A stretch of 64,000 nucleotides of DNA from Lytechinus pictus (Eukaryota; Echinodermata; Echinoidea; Temnopleuroida; Toxopneustidae), in NCBI RefSeq assembly GCF_037042905.1, contig NC_087249.1:14813901-14877900 (forward strand). Reading direction: 5' to 3'. Below, in pieces: positions 14,201 through 26,400 of the stretch. The first letter of the stretch is position 1; every line of letters begins with the position of its first letter. A model generated the notes under the pieces. That model did not search any database. It saw only the letters and a program-made list of their open reading frames with translations, and was not told the DNA's origin. A program made the position numbers and the translations under genes.

Positions 14201-17200
14201 TTTTTAAATCAATTGCGTGTATTACAAGGTTATTTTTTTAACATGTGCAGAAACATCAAAAAGAATGAAATTATTATGAATAATTTCAGCATGTCTGTAT
14301 TTGTCTAACAAATAGTAGTGGCCCACTCATGTTTGCGAATGGTGAGGTATTCTGATTCTATTTCACTTATTTGTTTTTGAGGTTTTCAATTTGGGCTGAA
14401 AACAAGTGTACAGAATATCCACAGGTGCCAAAATTCCTGTAAACATTGTAATTTTTGACTAGGGGTAGCCACCCCAAAAAGTAGGAAAGTTCTCTGTAAT
14501 TCCCCAAATTAGAAATTTCATCTTTAAAAAGTGAAAATGTGAAAATTAGCTTAGAGAATAATAATCCTTCTTCATACTGTAAAGTTTTATAAACTTGTTA
14601 TAAGAGTTTCTACTGTGCATATCAAACTCCTCGTTTTTTCCCCTACGTGTACATGTATTCTCTGAGGCTCTCGCCAATTTCTTTCAACATTCAATGAAGT
14701 AGTTGCGTTGGTTTTTGGTGATCAGTTTTGGCAACCTATATGTCATTTATATTTAAAAAAATTTAAACTAAAAAATCTTAAAATTCACTTGGGCAACTTA
14801 TTTTTGCTTATGGGGTGGCTGGTAACATTATTTTACTTTTGAGAAAACTTGTACAAATTATTTCTTTGGTTTGCTCATCAAAATTAATAAAATTTTATAT
14901 TTTTCTCATCATCTGCAGGCAACAAAGAGTGGAAATCTTTTAAAACCCGGAGAGCAAGATAAGACCAAGCTAGGACAGGTTGTCAACGAATATTTAAATA
15001 CCAAACTTAATCTTACAGGTAAATGGAAAATATGATTTTGTCAGTGAATAGATGCTGGAACACTGATGTATGAGATGATTTGGATGATTGCTTGTTTTAA
15101 ATTCCATTTCTGACAAATGATATCTTTACATAAGGTTTATGGAAACATACCAGATATCCAGATTTCATAAAGAATAAATTAAAAATGGGAAATTTTGATG
15201 TGACAGCTCATTGATTGCATTCATCATGATACATGTACAGTATGTTCATGTGTTATTCACTGATATAACACAAAGAAAGATCAGTTGCTTTTTTAGAAAA
15301 AATTATGTGATTTTCCACAAATTTGTTATGTTTTGCTGCAAGTCTAATATTTTTTATTAAATAGATGCAGAGTGGGAGGAGCCAAACATAACACGAAATG
15401 AGATAACATGCAGATAACATGGTTTTCAGAATACCAATTTGGGGGTATGTTAGGGGTGTGTTAAATCAGAGAGATAACACGATATTTAACACCAAAGTTA
15501 ACACGATTTTCAGAATACCGCCCATGCAGTCCTTGTAAACGCGATAACTTAAAACTGAACCTTGGCTCATATAATATGGGGTGTATCCCAGGAAGCCTAT
15601 AGATTATGAGGTCAAAAGGTCAAAGGTCAAAATCACAGTGACATGTTTTCATCTTACCCTTCTGAAGTCCTTGTTAACGCGATAACTATAGTTGAACTTA
15701 ACCTACTTGTAGGCTCATATAATTTGGTATGTATGATACTAGCATAGATCTCAGCAATTCTATTGATTTGAGGTCAAGGTCAAAGGTGAAGTCGCCACCT
15801 TCCACTTTCCTTGCTTGACCAATAACTCTATTTTCCATGTTACAGACGGGCGTATTATATGCTCGCCTAAGTGACACTCTTGTTAAAGGACAAGTCCACC
15901 CCAACAAAAACTTGATTTGAATAAAAAGAGAAAAATTCAGCAAGCATAACACTGAAAATTTCATCAAAATCGGATGTAAAATAAGAAAGTTATGACATTT
16001 TAAAATTTCGCTTCATTTCACAAAACAGTTATATGCACATCTCGGTCGGTATGCAAATGAGGGAACTGATGACATCACTCACTCACTATTTCTTTTGTAT
16101 TTTATTATATGAAATATGAAATATTTTGATTTTCTCGTCATTGTCATGTGAAATGAAGTTTCATTCCTCCCTGAACACGTGGAATTCCATTATTTTAACA
16201 TTTTGTGCTTCAGGCAAGGAGGTCCTAATCATCAAATTCGTAAAAATTGAAATATTGTATAATTCAAACAATAAAAAACAAAAGAAATAGTGAGTGAATG
16301 ACATCATCGACTCTCTCATTTGGATGTAACTGGCTCGTTCATATAACTATTTTGTTAAAAATAAGCGAAACTTTGAAATGTCATAACTTTCTTATTTTAC
16401 ATCCGATTTTGATGAAATTTTCAGCATTGTGCTTGTTTGATTTTTCTCTATTGATTCAAATCAACATTTTTCAGAGGTGGACTTGACCTTTAAGTTTTAG
16501 CCTTAAACCTGGACTACATGTATAGCACAGCTCATGACCTCACCTATTTCCGGGGGGGGGGGGGGGGGGGTTAGGTTGAGGAGTATTTGTAGTCTGAAAG
16601 CTTCTCAATGTGAAAGAACATCTTGAGTCTCATAGTCTGTCTCCTTTTAATATCAAGCATTGTTATCAAAGAGCAGGATTTGGGTCGAAGTATTTCATAC
16701 TCAGATCATTTGGTGTGTACTTATGCGTCATGTTTGTCATTGTTGAATAATGGTTTAACTGATACTGTACGTACATCATGTACATGTACATGTCCATGAT
16801 TAGAAATTCCAATTTGGCCAAAGAGAAAATGTGAGTCATATTGTAATCTAGGGCAGATACAAAATAAATGGGCGTGGGAGCAGGCTCTTCAGCAGAAAAT
16901 AAATAAATGGATGGATGGATGGAGGGAGAGAAAGAGAGAGAGAGATAAATGTGTGAGAAGTGTAATCAATGGAGATTTGTTAATCCATTTTCAGTATAAA
17001 CCCCATGCGTTTTAATATAAAATCTGTGAAAACTGTGGAATCAGTAACATAGAAAATGAATCATAAATATGTACCAGCAAAAGTTTGATATGCTTTTCAG
17101 CAACTCTGGATGTTCTATGTACTTCCTATAGGCTTGCTTGATTTAAACCAAAGATCACAACTTGAATCAGGGTTTGTTCTCATTACAATCATCATATTAT

Positions 17201-20200
17201 ACAAGTATACATGTAAATCATGAATCTTTCTTGTAATAAGGCTTCAAAATATTTGATTGGAAGGAAAAATGTTTGCCTGCTATAACATGTATTATACATT
17301 ATATATACTTTACATGTACACACCACCATTTGTCATTACAATCTAACAAAAAGATCACTAAAATTTCACTTTATGCTTTGACAATTATTAAATATGATAA
17401 CACAAAACATAAACTAACCTCTTTGCTTGCTTTCTGACATATTCAATATATCATGCCAGGATGCAGCTGATTTCAAAAGGTAAAATACTGGCCCCGAGAC
17501 TCACACACAACCCAGTGTCTGAGCATGCAATATAAAGTGCACTGTCATGGTGCTATGTAAGTGGTTCCATTGTCTAACGGAGTGCTAGATACAAAAAGTG
17601 TGACTCAGTGGAACTGTAGAAAAAACTGCAAAATTACCTCTGTGCTAATTTTGGTGCTCACAAATTTCATAAAATTCAGATGTACTTTTGTCACAACAAA
17701 CAGGGTAGAAGGGAGACACAGAAACAGACAGACAGATTGTACATAAGATACAGAGATAGAGAAGGCAGGGGACAGAAGGGGACAGAGAAATGGACAGACA
17801 GATGAATACAAGGCAGAAAGGAGACAGTGAGACTTACAGGCAAATGGGGACTGAGGCAGAGAATTAAGTCAAGGGACACTGGGACATAAACAGACAGACA
17901 GGGTGAGACAAAGAAGACAAGGCAGAAGTGGGACAGAGAGAATAAGACATATACATACCAAGGCTCCACACTAACTTATTTTCTTGGTGGCCCGATCGGT
18001 CCACCAAAATCATCAGTTTCATATTCCAGTGGCCAGAAAAGCAAATTTGGTGGGGCTAAAACAATAGAAAACGTTACAATTTATCAAAACTTTGGTAGCC
18101 CGACTGGGCCACCGATTGTGGGCTTTTAAAGAATTTTGGTGGCCCGACCTTCATTTTTGGTTGCCCCGTGCCCCGGGCCACTGCTAATGTCGAGCTTTGC
18201 ATACTGAGAGAGAGAGAAGGCAGGGGGCAGAAAGGGGGACAACAGACATACTGAGATAAAGGGCAGAACTTGAAAAGAGAAGTAAGATACTACAGGCTGA
18301 GACAGAGAAGGCATGGGGCAGATGGGGACAGAGAAGACAAACTGGCAGAAGGGAGACTGAGAGACAAACAAACAAATAATAAAATATAGACTGAGATAGA
18401 GAAGGCAGGGACCGGGAAAATAGACAGACAGGCCAGAAGAGAGACAGATAAATTGTAAGATACTGACTGAGGCAGGGGCATAAATGACACAACAGACATA
18501 CTGGGATAGAGGAGACAGCAGAAGTGAGACACAGAAAGTAGGATACAGGCTTAGAGAGAGAGAAGGCAAGGGCAGAATTGGGACAACAGAACATTGAGAC
18601 AGAGGAGACGGCAGAAGTGAGACACAGAAAGTCAGATATAGGCAGAGACAGGGAAGGCAGGGGGCAGATAGGGGACAGACAAACAGACAGGCATGCTGAG
18701 GCAAAGGAGACGAGTCAGAAGTGAGACAAAGAGACAAGAATAGAGATTGTAAGATACATGTACACGCTGAGACATAGAAGACAGGGCAGAAGGGATACCG
18801 AGAGACAAGCAGATAATGAGATACTGACTGAGACAGAGAAGGCACGGAGCAGAAAGAGGACAGAGAGACAAAGAGACAGATTTTAAAGTGCAGACAGATA
18901 CAGAGAGTGGAGTGGAGACATGAGAGACTAGAGTCATAGAGAGTAGTTAGTTCATCATTACAAAATAATCTTCGACATCAAGCAGATTTGGCAAGAATAC
19001 ATGAAAGCTGCAATGATGGTAATCCCCCTCGACCTGATCAATTTACCTCAATAAATCTTGTAAAGCTTCTTCATTCGATACTGGGGATTATGGTATATTA
19101 ACATAAGAAGCTCATAAAAGATGGCTACTTAAAAAGTAACAAAATCTTTGCAAAATTTCTCGTGACTCATTTGCACATTAATTGCCCATATATGACTCCT
19201 CATTCATGAATAATGGAACTTCCAGACACTTTAAATGATAATAAATATCAACACTGGATAATATAGAGTAGATTAACCTCAAGCTTCCTCCCACATTAGT
19301 TGGATATACATGTAAGCATACTTGTATTGTTTCTTTGGTAACTGGTATAATTTTGATAGTTACTTGGAAAAAAAAATCAACAGCTAAAAGATAGGGGCAA
19401 CATACATGAAAACATCTCATAATGCCATATAATGGAAACTTCACCTACATGTAAAGCAGCAAAACAGAAGTGTCAAATGAATCATATTGAAATATAATAC
19501 TGACCATATACTGAGCATAGTTAAAATGTGCACTGCCGTTTTTCTTTTGTTCCCTGTAAAAGTTGTGTCTGATATAACTTCTTACTGCAAGTGTTAAATA
19601 AAGATGTGCAAATTCAAAACATGAATAGTCAGGTACAGTGAACAATGAATAAGACAATGAAAATGATGAATGTTTAAGCACTTCCATGGATGAAACAACA
19701 AGAACACTTCTCAATTTAAATTTTTATTTTATGGCCTTGGCACAATACACATCGCTGGACAACCATTACAATGTACATGTACATGTATAATCTTCACTAT
19801 TAGAACCACATACATACTTCAGAGCATTCAATATTGAAGTGTCAAATAGAAGAGATAAATCATTTCTTTTCACCCAAAAACATTATTGATGGAGGGAATT
19901 ACTGGGAAAGAAATACACTGTCACATGTCAAAGGAAAATACACCTTAGTGCTTTCTTCCTGCCCTTATAAATACAAACTTAGAGGAAATGGTTTAGGAAA
20001 TGGATTCAGGAAGCCTTTGTCCAGTCCATAGATTCAGAGGTTATTGCGAGATGACTCTAAAAACAAATCACTATTGTGTGGTTGTCATTTATTTTTGGTA
20101 CAAATTGCTACTTGGTCTTACACCCAATTTGCCTACTTTCTGTCATATGAATTCAGAATTTAATTCAGTTTGAATTCCAGGATGAATTGGAATTGGAATA

Positions 20201-23200
20201 CATGTAATGTACATTCATGTAGCAGGGGAAAATTTATATTTTTATTTTCGGGGGCTACTTTTCACAATCTACTGCCTAAATTGGCATTATTGAACAAGCT
20301 TTAACATTTCAGTGAATGGAGATTTTCCAGGGCTATTTGAGCATTTCAGGGGTAAAATCACCCCGAGCCCCCGTGTTATTTTTTCCCTAGTACATCTTTT
20401 AGGCTTTGGAATATTGTATTTGAAGTTGAATTTTAGTTTGAATTTGAGTTTAAGTTTGAATTTGAGTTTGAATTTACTGTATGTTTGAGTTTCAAGTTCA
20501 TTGTTGGGGGGGGGGGGGCACTGACATTGAGGTAAACAGAGCTTGCCCTTCATATAAGTGACTTTTGTCTATAAATAATTTCCCAAATATGGTAAAGTAT
20601 TTGATGTTATTATCTAGGTACTATTAAAATCAAATATTGCAATGTGTGACTTCAGTCTAAATCACCCCTGTCTCAACCAATATACGGGAAATAATTTATT
20701 TTAAAAAAAATCGATCATTAACTCCTTACTCCAATGTATTACATGCTGTTTTTAAGTAATCAGCTCTTAGAGTTATATTTTAATTTTGAGACTGTCAATC
20801 AATTCACTAATTTATTGATCTACATTTGACAGTCAAAGTAGAAAAGTGGCCGTGATCAAGCCAGAAAATCAGTGTTTGTGAATGGCAATGAGCATACAGA
20901 TTGAAAGGTTATAATTGGTATGTCTTTGTTCAAATTTAATGAAAAAATAGACGGTTAAATGCTTGTCAGTTATGTCACCCTTGTAATTTTTTTAACATAA
21001 TATTAGTAGACAGACAGTCATGTTTTAAACTTCACCCTAATTAATAGGTAGTTCTTCATAAGCCAGAGTTTAATCAATCTCAATATTCCAACCCAGTCTA
21101 GCCATCTTTGGGATTAATTTTGAAATCATTTCTGAAAGCTGCAAGCAAGCGAAGCGAGCTAGGAAGAAAAAAAAACTTTTTCAGTAAGAAAATCTAATTT
21201 TGTGATAGATTTTGACATGATTTAATATTCAGAAAATAATAGTCATATTTCACTATTTCCTGTGTATAATCTTTTCTGTTTTCCTTTTTTTTCTTGGTAA
21301 TGAAACCAGTGATTGCTTCCATATGTCACAGTGCTCTGAAGTCAGATTCGACTACATACATGTAGCAGTGTATTTTATATACATGTACATCCTTTCTTTT
21401 TTATATCTCTTTCCATCTAACAGCGGGATCTTCCACGTTGCCGACTGGACAGAGCAGATTGCCGTTCTCATTTCTGCTACCTGAAGGGTAATATGTGCTT
21501 ATGTATCCTCCCCTCCCCTCCCACTTTTCCCTAAAAACATGAGATACAAGTATCCACATTTGTCATCACACTTGTAGAAAAGATTTAAAAACACAATGAT
21601 TTGTGTAGTTTGTGCTATACACGCAAGTTGGAGTTTGATTAAAATGGTTGGGCAGAATTGGTACACTTTCTGCCCCCTTGGAAAACGCATACTCTTTCAA
21701 TCTGCATTTTCTCATCAATATTAAAAAATGAGAGCTGTAAATATGTATACATTTTGTTATGTGCTTGTCAGTGAATCTAGCCAATAATTCATTCTTTGAA
21801 TGCACAGCCGATGTAAAAATGATAAGCCAATTAAATAATGATAATGCTTCTAATAAATGCCTACTAATGTTATTGTAAATAGTATAATCATGATCATCAT
21901 CATTATTATTAGTAGTAGTAGTACTAGTATCGTTATTGATATTGTTATCATTATTTTTTTCATTATTATCATTTTTGTTATTTTATTTTGGTGTACAATG
22001 AACAAATTAAAAGCAAAATTTTCACAACAAGCCATGTGAAAATCTAAGACAGTTACCTTTAAGGCATTTGTGAGTACATAAATAGGAAAAAAACCTCTCA
22101 CTTTTATCTGCCTGTTCTGATCACATGACTCATGCCTGTAGTCATGTGACCTGATTCAAGGGTTGCCAATAAAGATATCATAATGATTCCCATGGATGGT
22201 AAATGAGTTCACCTCTTATTAAACAACAGAGGTCTTGATCTCTTCTACAGACGTCAAGATATTGCTATTTCTGTGGCGATGACATTTAGGGAAGATAAAA
22301 GGAGACATTATTCCCCTTTTGTGAAAAGCAATGTGTTTGTATTTAATCTCCTTCCTGTTCAAAGTGACAACTGATGAACACAAAGTAGGTCAAGTAGGAC
22401 ATTGCCTATTATTAAAGCTGAAAGGATATGTTTCACAAGAAGTTCAGAACTTTATTTGTCTCCACATAATGTTCTTGAAATAAGGCAATTAAAGGTACAT
22501 GTAATTGTTGAAGGGGGGGGGGGTTAAGATGACCTGTTAAAGATGATGTCCTTTTTTTCTCATTCAAATTACAGACCTCTTATTTTCATACTCTTCTTTC
22601 TTTTTTCTTGTTTTTCTTGTTTGTTTTCTTCTTTTTTCCTTCCTTTTGTCCCCACTTCTTGAAAAATCATAGGGGCACTTGCCCCCCTCCCCGTCACCCC
22701 TGTAGCGCTGCCCCTGAATTGATGTACACTGCAAAAACTTCGGTGTTGATTTAACACCAGCCCGGAATCTATTCCACACCTGAAAAGTATTGAAACAACA
22801 CCAGTTTGGAATCAAACCGATGCTGTTTTAATACTAATTGGTGTTGTACAAACACCTATCTGGTGTTAGACCAAAACGAAACTGGTTTTGTTTAACACTT
22901 CTCTGGTGTGGATATACATGTATATAGATTCCACGTTGGTGTTAAATCAACACCAGAGTTTTTGCAGTGTACATCTATACTGTATGTCATATGAGATGAG
23001 ATGATATCTCCCTTATGCTGTATTCGAATCCAGTGTACACTCGCAAAGAACCATTAATATTTTTACTATTTTGCAGACTGCCGACCTCCTTTGAGTCGAA
23101 ACACGCGAGGATACGTTACTGGCTTGAAGCATCCATTATCAGGGCATCATGGTTCAAATCTAAGAGGAGAACCCTTCAAGGTTTTACCATCATCGAGCAT

Positions 23201-23388
23201 GTCGATGTCAACCAACCCGAGCTATTGGTAGGCTGCATGTTCTCAATATTATGAGCATGTTAGGGGAATGAAACCCTTGTAACAAGTTGGCTTTTGCAAA
23301 CAGAACCCCCCCAATGAACAAAAAAATAGAAATGAATAAATAAATAAATGAATGAACGAATGTGTGAATGAATGAATGAGTGAATGAA

Positions 23389-23451
<63 letters not shown>

Positions 23452-26400
23452 ATACATAAAAAAGATAAAAATGGGACCAATGAAAGTTTTTGAAAGGAAA
23501 GATTAGACAAATAGTGAGGAAGTTTATGAGTATTTGAATGTTACAATCACTAATCATTGTAGATACATGTATGTAATATGTCACACATTTACTTTCTGCT
23601 TTTGACACTGAATATATTCCCCATGAGATACCTTTTGGCAATTTGCCTTCTGGTGGTGTAGACATATAACTTTTATTTCTAATGTTGGTTTTGAACCGTG
23701 AGGCTGCAAATACAAAGAAATATCATTCTCTGAAGTTTCAAATTTAGTTGTAGATTATTATTATCTGTAGACCAATCAATCTGATGAACGTACAGTACAT
23801 GAACCAAGAAGTGTACAAGAAACCCCGGCTGGTGTGTCATAAAAAGCTGTTTCAGTTATGAGTGACTGTTGATTCTGTCTTGTGATACTAGTACATCAAA
23901 TTTTCATTGATCTTGATTTTTGCGCCTGTTAAAGGATCACCCGTCCGTAAAATCCCTTGTAACTCGTGAAACACTTCATGGAGCGTTGTTGCCCAATGGA
24001 TTAGTCTTCTGACTTTGAAACAGAGGGTCGCGAGTTCAAATCCCAGCCATGGCGTAATTTCCTTCAGCAAGAAATTTATCCACATTGTGTTGCATTCAAC
24101 CCAGGGGAGGTGAATGGGTACCCAGTAGGAAGAAATTCCTTGAATGCTTGAGCGCCTAGGCAGCCCTGGTAAAGCCGGGGTAATAATAATAGCAGGGCCC
24201 ACTGGGAGAACAGGTTTCAAAACTGAAGTGGATACCCTGGGTAAATATACCATTATTATTATTATGAAACACCGAACAGGTCCAGAACAGGAATGTAGTA
24301 TAGCAAAACAATACAAATTGAGTCATTTGTCAAGTAACGAATATTAATAATAATAGTTGACATTTCTATATAGTGACTTTCCACAAGATACAAAGCTCTT
24401 TTAGATGCCATTCCAATTCATATTAATATTTTTTTTCTCTGCAGGCACCAGTTCAAGAGTCAAGAGAGCATACAATCGGATGTTTATGTAGAAAATCGTT
24501 TCAAGCCACTGTCACATTGAACAGGAAGGGCTACTGTGCTGGTAAGAACACGCACTGTATGTGCAGAAAAACAAACCCACAATATATCAAGCAATGTGCA
24601 TGAATAAAATGAATGATAAGAAATACATGATTATCGTTAAATTTAAGACAAATATATTGAATTGACTACCAATTCAGTGTTCTGATAAGGTATTTGATTC
24701 ATATCTCTACAGGAGAATCCGTGCAAATCAACCTAGAGCTAGTCAACGGCACCAAGAAGTCTCTCCAGTCCCAGACGACGTTCCTTCAGAAGATAGAGTA
24801 CAGGGTCAAAGGTCGAACGCACACGGACTCGCAGCAGATCAATGCCCTGGATCTCGGCATGGTGCAGCGGACGCAGCGTCATTTCTCAGGAAATTACTAC
24901 ATCCAAGTTCCTTCCATAGCGCCCTCTATAAACTCGTGTAAGATCATCACCGTTGGGTATGTCTTGCAGGTTAGTGACCCTCACATCCATGGAGGATATT
25001 AATGGTTGTTCCTTCACTTGCTTTTCTTCAGGTTATTTTTTTCATCTGTGTATGTAAATCATGATCACTGTTGTTTTAAAGTACAGTGGTCAAAGTCAGT
25101 CAGAACATTCCAAAATTCCACAATTTCCAACCAGCACCTATGTGCTACAATATGTAGCCCCCTACACTCTGGAATAGCTTACCCCTGGAAGTCAGGAAAA
25201 TACCATCTGAATTTAAAGAGTAGGATGTTTTTGCTTATCCCCTTCCATTACATCAATCATGGTTTGGAAAGCTCTTATGAAATAGTTGATATATATCTGA
25301 TACCAAATTACCAATCGTACACATAGCTCTAATGGTAAATGTTTGTTGTTTTGCTTCATATGCTTGTGTATTTACATTATTCATCCAAATTAATTTATGT
25401 ATACCCTGGAGTATTCCTTTAAATATTTGCCCTTAATTTGGCATATAATGTATGTAGCATATTCTCATTATCATCAGTGAACGGAATAGTCATAGTAATA
25501 GTCATTAATGGATATCCCACCGGATGTCATGAATTACTGTCTACAGTATTTAATTGAAATATCATGAAGAATGGGGGTCATGTGAATGTCAGCCGTCATA
25601 TATTTATAAGTCAAAAGTTCAGGGGACATTTCAACTTTTTGATGAAAGTGGTTGTGGAAAACAGGATATTAGGAGCTGTCTGTTTTTGGATTGATACACT
25701 ATTTGGATTGTTTTTTGTGTTTCGTGCTTTTTTATTTTGATATGTCTGTACTTTTGATGACCTACATGTCCGTGTCATACCAGTTTCAAATAATATGAGT
25801 TTATTAAAATCCCATTTAATTACAGAGACTGGCAAACTTAAAAGGATCAACATGTGATTGACATCTATTTATAATTAGCAAGTGTATCAGGCATTATATG
25901 GCAGACCAAGCACGGGAGAGGGGGGGGGGAATAGGGGGGCACATGCCAACCTCCTTTATATATAGACGAATACCTTATGATATGTAGATGTGACCCCCCC
26001 CCCCCCCCAATAATGAGGGTGTAATAGGTCGTTGCATACATACTGAATATATGTAGGGGCATTTTGAGAGAAGTGATTTCTGTAAACTATTCATCCTTCC
26101 TGAATAATGATTAAATATTTCCCATAACTTTCCTGTCTACAGGTATTTAGTTTGTACCTGTCTCATGTTTTCTCTTTTGCAGTTTACAGTCTCAATCCCT
26201 GGTACCAAAGAAAAGGTGATATTTGACTGTCCCATAGCTGTTGGTACCATCCCATTCAGACAAGGACCACCTATCAATCACTACCCAAGCCCTCCACACC
26301 AACCTAGTCCAGGCCCAGGGCCTGGTATTGATGTAGGGGGATTCTGCGTGGATATGCCTCCACTCATAGACTGGCCCTCCAGAGAGTTCGGTCCCCCCTT

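Noticed and set aside
18126-18845. 239-codon minus-strand open frame rich in Ser, Leu and Cys
   Set aside because: Lies on the complement of a GA-rich minisatellite; periodic low-complexity translation in several frames.
23208-23665. Minus-strand Tyr/Leu/Phe/Ile-repeat frames
   Set aside because: Translation of the (AAAT)n microsatellite.
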